Positions 21,840-34,900 of a DNA stretch of 64,000 nt are shown here, one piece after another. A program made the translations under genes and the position numbers. The DNA is taken from the NCBI GenBank assembly GCA_963969365.1, contig OZ017761.1, positions 744,001 through 808,000 of the forward strand, in the 5' to 3' direction. Within the stretch, counting starts at the first letter, position 1; each line of letters begins with the position of its first letter. The notes under the pieces were generated by a model. The model made no database searches. It saw nothing but the letters and a program-made list of their open reading frames with translations, and was not told where the DNA came from. Origin of the DNA: Asterochloris sp. CNOR1. Its lineage: Eukaryota; Chlorophyta; Trebouxiophyceae; Trebouxiales; Trebouxiaceae.

Positions 21840-24680
21840 TCAGAAATCAGGGGCGACAGCATTGTTGTCTGGGAGCAAGTAGTCCATGATGTCAGGAAAG
21901 CCCTTGTCAGCTATCACCTCTGCTGTCATATTATACAGTTCCTTGGCAGCCTCTGCATCCTTTGTGATGGGATTTGTGACTCCAGGTTCAGTGGTGTTGT
22001 CAAAATGGAGCACCAGGCCGCCCTTATAAGGTGGCCCAACGTCTGCGGAGGTGTGCACACATGTGAGGCTGGGCCAGCAGGTGCTAGCAGGCAGACGATC
22101 ACTGCAGGGAGCAAGGCAGGCGCACCTGCAGCAAGAGAGCCGAGCAAGCTTGACTCACATGCAAAGCCGCGCCCAGTCATAGAGGGGTCACTCAGCGTCT
22201 TGGTCAGCGACACTGCGCCCTTCTCGGGCGACTGTCCCCACACCTGGTTGAACAACGACAACCCAACGGTCTCTGGCTTGCTGAAGTCCACCTTGTCATA
22301 CAGCTCGGTGTCTGCCACGCCTATAGAATGTGAAAGACAGGGCCTTCATGAGTTTCCTGGTGACACTTGAGAATTGGCAGGCAGGCAGGCCAGGTAATCA
22401 AGTGAGGGCTTGGGCGCGAACTGGGCCCGTAAGCCATGTGCATTGAGCCTGCTCCTGCTCTGCAGTGAATACCTATCCACTGCCTCGGGAATGCGCAAGG
22501 CACCAGTCGCCGGCGTGGACAGTGGAGCTCTTCACAGCCAGCAAGGCCTGCGTAATGCACTCCAGCATGCAGCTATCAGTGCGTGGGGCCATGCCGCTGT
22601 CAGGCTCACCAGGCTGGCAGGCAAAGCAGTCCACCCCTTGGCCTGTCAGGCGCCGCGCATACTCTCGTGCCATCATGATGTTGTACATTTTGGTTGTCCC
22701 TGCAGGAAAGAAGGGGATCCTGCAGACCATGTGAGAAGCCAAAAGACCCCAAGGAAGGACAAATCCTGTTTCTGATGGCATTTGGAAGGCCAGCAAGCAA
22801 TATCGGCACTGTCCGGGGCTCAACACAGCACAAAACTATTACGCTGCACCTCTGAGCTGAGCCCCACCGGTGCCACAGGCAAGCTCACCGTAGATGGTGA
22901 TTCCGCTGCGCTTCTGTCTGCCACCTTCATTGGTCAGCATCTTGCGCCAGTCTGGCCTCCCAAAGCTCTCTCCCAGGGACCTGCAGAGACGAAGAGCAGC
23001 ACTGCAGCAGGAGGCCACTTGAATGCTGGAGCCTACCGCCAACAGGCAGATGCTGGAGCATTGGCATAGAAGGGTCGCCGACTAGCTTGCCCCAGCAAAC
23101 ATGACAATGTCAGCAGAAAGTGCAGCTTGCAGGGCTGCCGCGGCAGTGCAATGCAGTCATGCAGGCACCTTGCAGTCTGGCGCTTTGGTCTGCCTTGTAG
23201 AAGGCAATGAGATGCCATGCATGCCGAGATTAGGCTGCTGTCAAGACGTGCAGGCAAGTGGCCCCTGTCTGGCTCACCCCAGATTCACTATACGCGAGGG
23301 CCTGTTTGCTTTGATGTTGTTCATCAGCAGGTGTGTCAGATACACGGGCGCAAAATGGTTCACGGCCATCGTGATCTCCCAGTCCTCCTCAGAGAAATCT
23401 TCTGGGGGCAGGAACACACCTGCAACAGCCAGTTGGCCTGTGGCACGCTTGCAAAGGCAGCAAATATGTTACGAGGTAGATGCATCCCGATGGGCATGGT
23501 CAAAGGAAGGATCAAACCATGGTTCGGAGGGCTAGGCAGCTGCCTGCGAGGCTGCTGCAGCAGGGGCGCATGGCACATGCTGGCTGCACCAGCAGAGGCA
23601 CACGAATACTGACCGCCGCAGCAGGGTGCACACCATGGAAGGGCAAGGGCTGATGCACACCCTCAGCCTGAAGGCGCGCTGTGCCCCTAAGAAAGCCAAA
23701 CCCTCACCTGCATTGTTTGCTAGGGCATGAAGTTTCAGATCACGGTCCTGAACCTCCTTGGCAAGGTCCTGGACGCTCCTGCACAGGTGCAGGCCTCCTT
23801 CAGCAACAAGCAGAGTATTTCAAGACGTCATCATGGGCCACTGCACAGACGTGAACCAGCTTCAGGGCCGCAGAACAACAGTGAGCATCCGCAGCTGCGC
23901 TTCTGTGCCTCCCATGCAGCACAGGCCCAGAGCGCCACACACCTGCACCTGGAGGCAGCCGACAGCAGCTGTTTGACAGCTGCAAGGCAGGCCAGCGCAA
24001 GTGCCACACCCTCCCCATGAATTAAGGGGCAGATCTAAGTGCAAACCAGCTGCAGTGCGCCAGCATGGCCTTGCTGGGGCTGCAAAGGTGCCACAATTCA
24101 ATTAAAGCTGCATTCCCCACAGGGCGCCAGCCACCGATTGACTTAAGACCCAGACAGGCTCTGCCCGGGTAAGCCACCCACAACAGCCCCGCACTTGACC
24201 GTAGCTCCAACCCAGAAGCAGCTTTCAGCTCTGATTGGATTAGAAGTACACCAACACAATGCCCAAGACTGGACTGGTGCCAACAACATGGTGCTGCTGC
24301 GCCATGTGCCAGCATGGCCCACAGGCCACACCACCCCGTACCTCAAGGAGGCAAGATCCACGTGCAGCGCCTCCACTTTGGCCTCTGGTGACTCTGCCTG
24401 TATCATTTGCACAGCTTGTTTGGCCTTCTCCTTGTTCTTATTGGCAATGACGACATGTGCATTGTTAGAGGCCAGGGCCCTGGCAGTCTCCCTGCCAATG
24501 CCAGAGTCACCGCCTGCAGGTAGTGAATGGCTGTGTGTGACAGTCGAAAGAGGAGATGTGGCTTGCATGCATTCCAGGATTATCAGGATGTTCACTGGAG
24601 CAGCTCCAGCACCCACCTGTTATCAAAAATGTGTGCCCTGCCACACTAGGGGAGCACACAGACTTTGTGACCGCTGCCAT
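21840..24680 (-). CDS. Short-chain dehydrogenase/reductase (retinol-dehydrogenase/WWOX-like)
   Basis: Eight exons (24617-24680, 24342-24513, 23708-23778, 23278-23419, 22889-22980, 22610-22699, 22159-22320, 21840-22042) join in phase into 331 aa. It has the classical SDR layout. LITGGDSGIGRE (TGxxxGxG cofactor site) lies at about residues 19-30 and HVDLASLR after the second strand. NNAG follows near 102, then VNHFAPVYLTHLL, IVNLGS (catalytic Ser region), YGTTK (YxxxK, split by an intron), and QPGVADTEL. This is the group that includes retinol dehydrogenases, WWOX and chloroplast TIC32. The substrate is unknown. The start ATG 24680 opens MAAVTKSV just before the first strand. No strong targeting peptide is evident. 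It is a complete, catalytically intact enzyme. Confidence 0.92.
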
Positions 24681-24887
24681 ATGCCCTGATGAGATGTGGC
24701 TTCTCAGCAGGGAAGCTGGATCTGACCTAGGAATGAAAATTCTGCCACAGCTCGATACTGAGTCAAACTGTGTGCTGATGGCGAGCCTCGTCCACTTACC
24801 AAGCTTGGCATCTCAGGCTGCTTTCTCAGGCTCTTCGCAAGCTATCACTGACGTGGCCAGCTGGCTACACTAGTGGTGTGGCTTTCA

Positions 24888-25782
24888 TTACGACACAGCA
24901 TGTATTGCTGCTCTGTCCGCTTGGGCAGACTCCAATGTACAAAGGAGTAGCTGAGGTTCCACGCCCTGATCGCATGACAACGGACTGCACGGTGTGTGAC
25001 CCTGATTACAGGTGTGCAGAGTCATGTGCCCAGGCCCTGTGACCTCAATGTCGAAGTGCCAATCAGCAGGGCAACACACCAGCTTGATGCTGTCAAGGGA
25101 GGGCAGGGTTGCGACCAAACTACTGCTGCTGCTCGTGACAGGCAATACGGCTTGTGGGCTGCAAACTCCGCAGATGTGACGTCTTGTAGGTGACTTGTGG
25201 CCCTACTCCAATGTGGTGAGGGCGTCAGATCTGCAGGCGCCAGGGCATGCAATGAAATGCTCAGCACCAGCAGCTTGTCAGGCAGCAGCTTGACATCTTT
25301 CTGCTAGATGCCATTTTGCAAGAGGTTGTCACCTGTGCTGTGAAGTCACATTGTGCCGCTTGCCGCCAGGCTCGCCTTGAGTGTCGGATCCGACAACCTG
25401 TGCATCTTGGCCCAGTGGAGACTTTCTACACAGTGAGTGGCATCGCCATTGTCCCAGTGGCAGGTGCCACCTGACGGTCAGGAGGCACCTGGATGGGCGG
25501 CCCAGCTCCACAGCATCCAGGTACACTGACTGGGGCAGGCTGCCCTGAGCCATGATAGCTCCCCCAGGCTGGTGCCAATGAGACTGATGGCCTGCAGATC
25601 CATGCAAAGTCTGCGACATATCGGGAAGGGGTCAGCCCATAAAAGTTAAGGAGCAACAGCAGCCCCTCGGGCAGAATGCTGGCATGTGACATAGGGCACC
25701 AAGCTAGGTCAGATCGGCTTTCAGGGACATCTCCCTGAGGGCAGGAAAGCAAAGAGCTGACTGCCTGTTCGCAGGCATGCAA
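24888..25782 (-). CDS. Possible leucine-rich-repeat gene fragment (weak)
   Basis: Four minus-strand stretches share an LRR-like strand pattern: ILPEGLLLLLNFYGLTPS (about 25640), SLPQSVYLDAVELG (about 25520), LLPDKLLVLSIS (about 25270) and TLPSLDSIKLVCCP (about 25090), ending at a TAA at 24888. Each could be one exon with one repeat, as in F-box/LRR genes. I could not join them in phase with confidence, and no start or poly(A) signal was found, so this may be a decayed gene or chance. Confidence 0.28.
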
Positions 25783-25964
25783 GCCTCAATGGACTTTGCT
25801 CGAAGTCTGCCCCGGCCTTTGACTGCCCAGCATAGTGGCTGCGCTTCCGGCAGGTGGGACATGCGGGTGCTTCAAATGTTGCTGATGGCATTGGGGCACC
25901 TGTTGACAGCACAGGTGACTGGGTGACATGGTAAGCCCATCAACTGATCTGCCCGTGTGCACAG

Positions 25965-28900
25965 GCCTGCGTCTAAGCTTCCAGCAGCCAGCGCCAGGAC
26001 TAGCTTGAAGAGGAAGCGGCAGGGGTTGCAGCACAAGCTGCGCAAGGTCCATGTACAGGCTGGGCGCAGTCTGCTCGAGGAGCTCATTGGCAAGGAGGAG
26101 ATATGGGACTCTGACGATGTGAGTGTGCCTGTTGCAGCATTGCAGCATTTACTGCAGTGACCGTTTGCGCTGAGTAGCCGCGGCTAGGACAGCACTTGGC
26201 GATGCCCTCCTGAGCAGCCCAAGCACAACATGAGCTTCTTCAGACCCAGTTCAATTGTGGCCGTTTTGCTGCAGCTCAATCTTGTGGGACATGTCAGACC
26301 AGAAGTCCTGCTCTGCAATGTACACTGCATGCCTGTTTTGAGAGCACTTGCGCATAGTTGTCGCCAGGCACAAGATTTTGGGGTAGTCTGCAGGCTGTGA
26401 TGCCCTGTGGTTGCAGAAGAACGCCTCCTGCAGACAGGCTCCGATGGCAGATGCATGCTGCAGCGTGGCCATGCACACATCCTGAATGCATACCACTCTG
26501 ATGCAGCCCGGGAACACTTCTGTCTCCTCCTGTCAGACTATTGCCACCTACACCCTGCAGGAGTATGAGGCAGACTGATTTGCAGGGGCTGACCAGAATG
26601 CTGAACTGTGCCAGTGCCAGCTCAAGCATAGGAAGCACAAAACTAGCACAGGAACAACAATGTTTCTGCAATGCATCTGCAGGAGTTGGAAGCGCAGAGT
26701 ATTGAGCAGGCCTCTGCCAAGGCCAAGCAGGACGCCGACCTGCGGCGACGTCAGCTGGAGCCTCGGGGGAGAGGGCGCCCCAGAACAGAGGATGTTGATG
26801 CGGAGTTGGCCCAGCTGGCCAAGTGGCGGCCTGATGGCACCATTGACGACAGCCTGTTTGATACCAGCCCACGGGATGAACGTGAGTGTGCCTTTGGGGG
26901 GTGGTTGCGGGGTTCCCGCATGTCTGGCCCAGCACCAGCACTTCAGAGCATTTGTATAGGTGTGAGGGGAAAAGATGGATGCAGACTGAGCAAAGCTGTC
27001 AGGATGGCAGCTTGTTTAGAACGAGCTGGTCGATGGCAATGGGGCCTGTGTTGTCACAGGGCAGCCTGGTGGATGCCTTGGCCAGTCAGAACAGACGTCA
27101 AAACCGGACTGGCTGCCCCTGCAAAGCAGGCTGCCTGCTTTGCAATGCAGCCAGCATGGCAGGGGTTTGGTCTGGTATCTGCGACATGACAGCCTGCTGC
27201 TGGCCCAGGCATGCCTGCACAGGGGGCTGCCTGCTTGGCACCAGCAGCAGGGATGAAAGTGATTGGCTGCGGACTTTGCAGGGGGAGCACCGCCAGGCAG
27301 TGAAAGGGCACAGAAGGTGCAGAAGGGTGCCCTTGTGCCCAGCCTGCAGGTCATATCTGACCCTCAACAATGCAGTTGTTTTTGGTGCATGCCACTTGCT
27401 GCACAGCCACGCCAGGGACTAGTCAGGTGGATGTGGCCCTGGTGCACGCCCGCCGTTACATCCCTGGCACATCGAATGCGCTGCTGCTGTGCAGGCAGGG
27501 ATGGTTTCCGTTCCAGCCTGCTGGGCACTGTGCTGACCTGCATGCAGCAGCAGCCGGCACTGGGTCTGTTGCGCATCAGCGCAGACTGTTACCCCTGGGC
27601 CATGTTGCCGTGTGCAGACAATACATCGTCAGCGGCTCCTGCACAAACAGAGCCTCGCTCAAGCTTTGTCTTTTGGGGGGGCGGGGGGCCTGCTCGGCCT
27701 GACTGCCTCTTAAGCAGCAGGGCAATCCCCGCCAATGGTCAAATTTTTGCATGCCATAGCAGCTGCTGGCCTGGGTCTCCACTTGCATCCAGACTAGGCC
27801 TGCCTCTCTAGCTGGCATCTGGTTCAGGGCAGGCATAAGGAGCTTGGCAGACTGCAGAGGGCATGTTCGGGGGTAGAAAGTTCCACAGAAAGCTGCAAGC
27901 GCTGGGCTGTAGTTTGTAGGGCAGACTAGGCTGCATGCAACACCCACGGTTGACCACAGCCAGGGACTTCCGAAGAGCTCACAGTCTGCATCTGTATACG
28001 CACGGAAGGGTGGGTCCACTTGCCAACTCCCACATAATGAGGCTGTGCCCCCATGTCGCACTCCCAGCTGCAGGGACAGCCTGCTTGCCATGCGAAAAGG
28101 TCCTGCAGGCTGCCCTGCAGGGCAGCTGACTGCCCCAGATGCCAAGACATGGGCAGTTCTTCAGCAGCCACACCCTGCTTAAGTGGGACCTCAAACTGTG
28201 TGTGGTGCTGCTCTTCAGGGGGGCTGGCCCCCCACGTGCTGGAGAACAAGGCCCTGTTTGACCGATTTGGCGTCCCCAGCGACCTGCTGCTGCAAGACCT
28301 GACCTTTGAGGATGAGCAGGCCAAGAAGGTCAGCCCAACGAACAAGAAGTGCCCCTATATGGCCCACCAGCACTCCCTGGTGCCTGGAGGCTCCCCAGCA
28401 CACTTCCAGAGTGTTTATCTCCCTGTGTGCTGCACCTGCTTTTTTGCAGAGGCGCATCATATGACTGTTTGCCCCAGTTGCAAGTGCCCAGCAGTGTGTC
28501 GGAATTGCATGCTGCTAGGCTCAACATCACCGTGTGCTGCAATGGTGTGCCCCATGCTGCTACTGCTTGGCTTGTCAATGCCAATTGCATCTCACACTAC
28601 CCATAGCCAACCTCAATGCTTCTCCATGGACACTGCCACTTCAGCCTCTGCCGTGCTAGATTTGAGCCCCACCTCCTTCCCACAGGTCAGCTCAGAGGCA
28701 GACCGGGGGAATGACATGCTCAAGCTGTCAGACATTGGGGCCAGCTTTGACGCAGAAGGGGGCCCAGACTACCTAAAGGAAGAAGGAGATGAGGACGAGG
28801 AGCAAGAGATGGATGAGGCTGGTGAGGTCTTGTGCTATCTGGCAGTGACTTGAGTAATGTAAATCTAGAGCTGAGGGGTCCTTTCAGGACGAGGAGAAAG

Positions 28901-31900
28901 AGATGGATGAGGCTGATGAGGTCTTGCTTTTTCTGGCAGTGACTTGGGTGCTGTAGACCTAGAGCTGAGGGGTCTCTTCAGGCCAATCTGCCGTGCAGCC
29001 AGCTGCTTGGCAGATGGGTGGCAGTAGAAGCAGCAGCGAATAGGCAGCCAGGAGCTTGGCGAGGGACTGCTGTGGTGCAGTGCTGACGCAACTGGTTCCA
29101 GTACCAGGTTGTGCTGCAGTGACAAAAGGCAGGTCAAGTGACAGCAGCAGGGAAGCTGGGTTGAGACCAGCGCATTGGCATGGGGTTGCTGTGGTGCAGC
29201 GTAGGCACACGAGTCCCTGCAGCGAGCTGGCTTGCAGTGGCAGGGCTGTGTCACAGCATGGCATGATTCCCTGCAGATTGCTGTGCCATGATGTTGCAGA
29301 GCTTTGATGCAAGGAATGTGTGGTGCAGCAACTGCTGTTAGTGGGGGCTGCACCGCGCTGCTGCACTTGCAGCAGCCCAGTCTGTCAAAGTACCACACTG
29401 CAGCTCCAGGCGCAGGCTGAGTGGTCCATGGCCCCTGTCAACTCAAGCCTGTGTGCCAATGCAAAGGGCTGTCTGAGGATAGCAGGCATGTTGACCTGCT
29501 TTGACTCCTGGCGCACCTGCTCAGAAGATGTGCTGGTGCCATGCAGAGTGACAGCTGCCCACTCATGTTTGCCACCAGTTGACAGTGCCGCCTCCCCGTC
29601 CCTGCAGATGGGTGCGCCTCAGTGGGGGGGACAACAGTAAAGGCAGCGTAGCCAGGCCATGTCTGACTCACTCCTGCGAGCTGCTGCCCTGCAGAGCGGG
29701 TTCAGGCTGACTTTGACATCCGCGCACGGGAGAAGTGGCAGCAGGAGCGGGCTCAGGAGATTGGCATCGAGCTTCACCACCTGCAGCGGGATCGCAATCT
29801 CAATAAGTGAGCGTCTCGTGGCAGCTTATCTCACGTGATCGCACAGCTGCTGTCTGGGCCGGCTGCCACCACATGCACCGCCTTCCACCACATGCACCAT
29901 GATTGGAAGCACGCAGGCCGCATCATGGCTGTGTGTCTGCACATTTGCCTGCTGAGCCAGGAAGGCTGCTGCATGTGTGTGTTAAAGCTCCTGGCATGTG
30001 CCCCTCATGCCTTGTGTGCACCTGAGTCACGTGGAGTCACTGCTGCACCTGCAGTTGCACAGAGTGCACGACTTCCTCTTGGAGTTGCCTGCAGGTTCAT
30101 GCAGGCCCTGTGGATGGCTGACATCATGGCGCTGTGTGTTGACACACGATGCTGTCATCCCTGCAAGGGTTGTTGCATGTCTACCGTCCTGCAAGTCCTG
30201 TCTGACAGGGAACTCTAGTCATATTAGGCTGCCTGCAGGTCTGCGCTGGCTCACTTGATAGGGGCCTGTATCTCAGCACACATGCTGGTTTTAGTTTTTA
30301 GATGATGCAACAGTCCCTGCAAGGGTTGTGATATGCACAGACTTGAGGCACTCTCCTGTATCAGGGAGCCTATCCTGCCTGCAGGTTCACGCAGACGCAC
30401 TGGATGGCTGATATCATGGGGGAGCTGGAAGACGAGGATGATGGCCCTGAGGCCACCAAAGTGCCCACCTGGGTGCGCGCTAACATGCGGTGAGGCAAGC
30501 ATCCATTGAACGCTGCCTCCTGTTGTCAGTGAAAGTGAAGCAGGCCATGGCAGTTCTGCCCTGCTGTACCAGAGCTCTGCTGCAAATCACAATTCTTCTG
30601 CATTGATCGGAAGCCTGAGCTGCTTTCTGACATGAGGACAGGCCAGCAGTGACATTTCAGCAGCTGCCTGTGTCAGAGCTTCTTTGGGCTGCCTGCCTGC
30701 CTCAAGCTGCATGCCCTTGTTGGCCTTATGTGAGTGTTGTGAGCTAGGTCGCAGCAATGTGGGTATCAGCAGTCCTTCAGGGGCAGCTGTGCAGAGTGGT
30801 AAAGGCTGAGGCCTGGCAGGTACCCGGGATATTGATGGGCTGCATCTGCTGGCGAGCACCTGGGCTGTGGGATATGCCTGTGCCCACCTGTGGCTTTTAA
30901 GTGTCGCTGCTTCAGGCTGCATTACACATCAGCACCCACCTGTACCCAAAAGCTGGTTCAATGCACAAGACTGTGCCCTGCAATGCTGACACTGGGCGTG
31001 GATTGCACAGCCTATGGGAAGCAGTCTGCTGTGTGCTCTGCTACTGTCAGGCGCCAGAACCAGCAGCAAGATCTGTGATAGTGGAACCCTCCAGCCAGCA
31101 GAGTAATCAACCCTGCTGCAGCCTCAGGCAGCAGATCAATGGTGGTCAGAGCATGGTGGGCAGGACTCTCGCTCTGCTGTCACCCTGCAGGCGTAGTCCC
31201 GGATGCATTCAAGCGCATAGTGGCACAGGGAAAGAATGTGCTTTGCACAGCACTGGGAGGATGTGGTGCACAGTTCCCTGCAGGACGGCTGCCAAAGAAT
31301 TGGGAACGGGGCACCTGCTGGTATGGCAAGTGCAAGGCGCAGCAGGAAGACCTGTGACGCCCGAACGCTCTGGTCACCTTCACCATCTGGCGGGGGACAA
31401 CTGCACATGTACATGTCGGTCTGGCCCTGCATGCAGGCTGTTGCAGCTTCATATGACTGCCTTCTGGCATGGCAGCGCCCAGGGATCGATTTAGACTGCC
31501 TTGTGTGGGTGGTGTGCAGGATGGAGCGGGACTGGAAGAAGCTTGAGCAGCATGTGAAGGAGCAGGAAGTCGTCTCAGAGCTGGACCTCATGGCCTATGA
31601 GACAGTGAGCTGTGTCTTTGGGCCCCTCAGAATGTGCAGAGGCCCTTCACTGCCTGAGCATCATGTGTTCTTCCCTGATACATGACCCATGGCCTTGCAG
31701 TGGCTGCTGATCTGCTCATGGGTTGCAACCTGTGCTGCCATTTAGACCTGCATGCTGCAGCATCAGGGATCTCAGTGCCTTCACCCTCTGTGTGCAGAGC
31801 TGAACCTCTGCCTCTGCATCAAGAGGCCAGCCCTGCACCCCATCTTCCTGCAGAGCACCTTGCAAGCCTTGCTCGAGTGCGGCAGCTTTGAATTGGTCTG

Positions 31901-34900
31901 TGTCTGCTCTTGCAGAGCAACAGGCCAGGAGGGGTTGTGCATCACAGTCCCTGCCAACTCTCACTCGACCCTGTCCTGACTGAGCCCTCTGCTACGGTCG
32001 ATCTGTCCTTACCTCACCACACCCTGGCCCCGCAGCCTTGCAGGCAGCGCATCCAGTGCACGCAGCAGATGCATTGCACGTGCCCCCAGACCTGTCCTGT
32101 TTTCCCAGCCAGCCACTTACTGCTGTACAGTCCAACACCTGGCAGGAGCGCCAGACACACCTGCCTGTGCCTGCCTCGACCCACACCAACAAATTGCTGT
32201 GCATGTGAGCCATGCACGCTACTTTTCTGTCACCTAGTCACACACCCAAATGTCCTGCTGTGCTGGCTGACGCAGAGCAGGACATGGAGCTGTGCAGCAG
32301 CCTGGACCTGGTTGCTGACACATCAACAACTTGCTGTGTAGGCTGACATAGAGCAGGAGATGGATATATATGGCGACTTGGACCCCTTTGCAGAAGAGGA
32401 GGAGGACTGGGACCCCCTGGCACGATTCACAGATGGGATTCTGCCCAATGTGACCAACGAGGACATTGAGGACATGCTTCAGGACCCAGTTGCCAGGTGG
32501 GTCTCGGTGCTTGCAAGAACCCTTTGACGACTCTGTGCAGGGAAGATTGCTGGGCTGCGCAAGTCCCATTGCACCCCTGGCCCGCTGAAAGTTTCCTGTT
32601 TTGCTGGGCAAGCAGCCCCACTGCTGATCACTGCCCAATGTCGCCCATGGGACGCCAAGAGACATGATCCAGGATGCTCCTGCTGTGTGAGGACTGGGAG
32701 GGTTGTGCCGACCGACAAGGGCGTATTGGGCTAAATCAGATGAGCCACCGGGCTCTGTGCATGAAGGCCACTGCTGCTCACGCAGGCAGCTCACCATCAG
32801 GCCTTAGGGATGGACAGATTGCATGCCATGACAGCCAAGAAGTCTGCTGGCGTCAGTGGCAGCATACCCCCAGGGACCACACAATCAGAAGGGGCCGGGT
32901 GCCTGCCTCAGGCAGCCCTTGAACCAGCTCAGGTGCTGTGTCTGCAGCGATGGCCTGCTTGCCGTCAGACAGGACTACAGTCCAGCTTTGTGGTTGCTGC
33001 CCTTCGTATGCACAGGCGCAATTAGGGAGGGGGAAACCATGCTGGCAGAGAGGATGGTCACAGATTCTGCAGAGGCCTGAGCTGAGCTCCCGTTTGCATC
33101 CTACAGAATGCATGCAGAGGAGGAGCAAATGCCGGCCTTAGGGAGATGCTTGTGGTGCAATCTGCAGAGGCTTGAGCTGACATTCCCTTTGTATCATGCA
33201 GAATGAATGCAGAGGAACAGCAGATGCTGGCCCAGAGGGAAGAGGAGTGGTACAGGATCCAGGAGGAGGAGGAGGCAGCTGCAGAGCTGGAGGTGGCTGC
33301 AGAAGTGGAGAGCCGCCTTCAAGAGGAGGACATTCAAGTGAGTAGGACGCCTGCGCTCGTCTGGAGCTGTGTCCTGACCTGTCAGGCAGGATAACGGGGC
33401 GCTGGCTTTGGCTGCTGGGGCACAAGCAGAGTTGGCTGGTTGTGATGGGCATCTCACAGCTTGCACGCCAGAGCTCGGCTCTCAGAGAAGCATTTATCTG
33501 CAAGCAAAGAGGCTGCAGCGTCCAGGGCCCATACTTTTGGACGCTGTTTTGCCGGCATTCTTTTCAGAACGGTCCCTGCAACTGCCGCTCTTCCAGGCTG
33601 GGCTGGCCAGGGATACCCGCACTGCGGCAGTCCACCAGAATGCAGCCGAATGTGAATACTTTCAGAGTCTGCCTGTCTCTGTTGCAGTCTGGGCTGGACA
33701 GGGACACCTGGATTGACGATGATGATGGCAACGAGTGGCAGATGCCGACCAGTCTGCTCCAGGACCCTGTGGCAGAGACTGTGGGGCAGACAGCCGAGGA
33801 GGCAGCTGCAAATTTGCAGCAGGTCAGTTCTGAAGGCCACAGACATCCTCACACACTTTGCTGCCAGCCCACACCCTGCCTGCCAACCCAATCCCGGCTT
33901 GCAAAGCAGGAGGCTGCCTGCAGCGTGTGTGCTGGGAGTCATCACCGGCTGACACGCTGCTTTTTGATTCAGAGAACATGAAGCGTGAGTGCTAGGCATG
34001 CCTGCAACAACTGCACTGCACTGCAGGTGCGACAGGAGCAGGCAGGGCTGCTCTCACAGCCACAAGAGAAGACAGAAATGATTCGGTTCAAGGGCAGGCT
34101 GATGCCATATGATGACTATGTCAGGGACCACTTGAGGAGGCCTTACGACGAGCCTGCTGAGAGCCGCGATGCAAGGAGGGCAGCCATATTTGAGGCGGTG
34201 GAGCAGCAGGGCTGGACGGTGCGCTGGGGCTGCTGCATGGCTGTGCTTGCTGGAGTTGCTGTGTTGTGGGCTTTGGTGCCGATCTTGCTGTCCCTTCTGC
34301 GTCTGCATGCCAACCATCTCCAAGAGTCTGAAGCGGGCCTGCTGTTTGTTGTGTGCCTGCCTTCTGGCAGCCAGCTGTAAAGCTGAGAGGTAGACAGCAT
34401 GTGGGTGTTCATGTGCTGTGAGGATGCCCTTCTGCTGCCTTGCTGGGCTACGCACCACCAGGGGGACTGAGCCCGGCAGCAGGCATATGAGCCCTGTCTG
34501 CTTGCCGCTGGCTGCAGTGCATTTCATCTGGCTGAAATCTGTTGGGAACAGCTCCTGCCTCAGCATGCTTTGTCAACCACCAGCTGCCGAGTTCACATGT
34601 GCCTTGCCTACTGCAGAAAGAGCTCAAGAGGAAGTACTTCAGGGATCCAGTACTATACGAGGTCAACGATGAGCCGGTGAGTCGATCAGTTTGCTGGTCT
34701 GCAATTAATGCTGCTGCCTGCAGTGCAAGTGGCTGCATTTGCATCATCACTGGCAGCATCAAGGCTGGCACCTGATTGCCACATGAGCCACAACATGCTG
34801 GCCTTCCAGCAGCAGCTGTAGACCATTTGCTTGATGACTGGCAATGTCCGGGACTGATCTGGCTTGACTAGCACGAATTGCCTGAAGCAGCTGTGCATCG

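Noticed and set aside
26251-26517. 88-aa minus-strand open frame in an intron of the acidic gene
   Set aside because: Composition looks less biased than other shadow frames, but there is no family similarity, start context or splice partner.
27121-27143. Near-perfect palindrome GCAAAGCAGGC-T-GCCTGCTTTGC
   Set aside because: Intronic, short, and made of words (GCAAAGCAGG, CTGCCTGC) common across the window; no function indicated.
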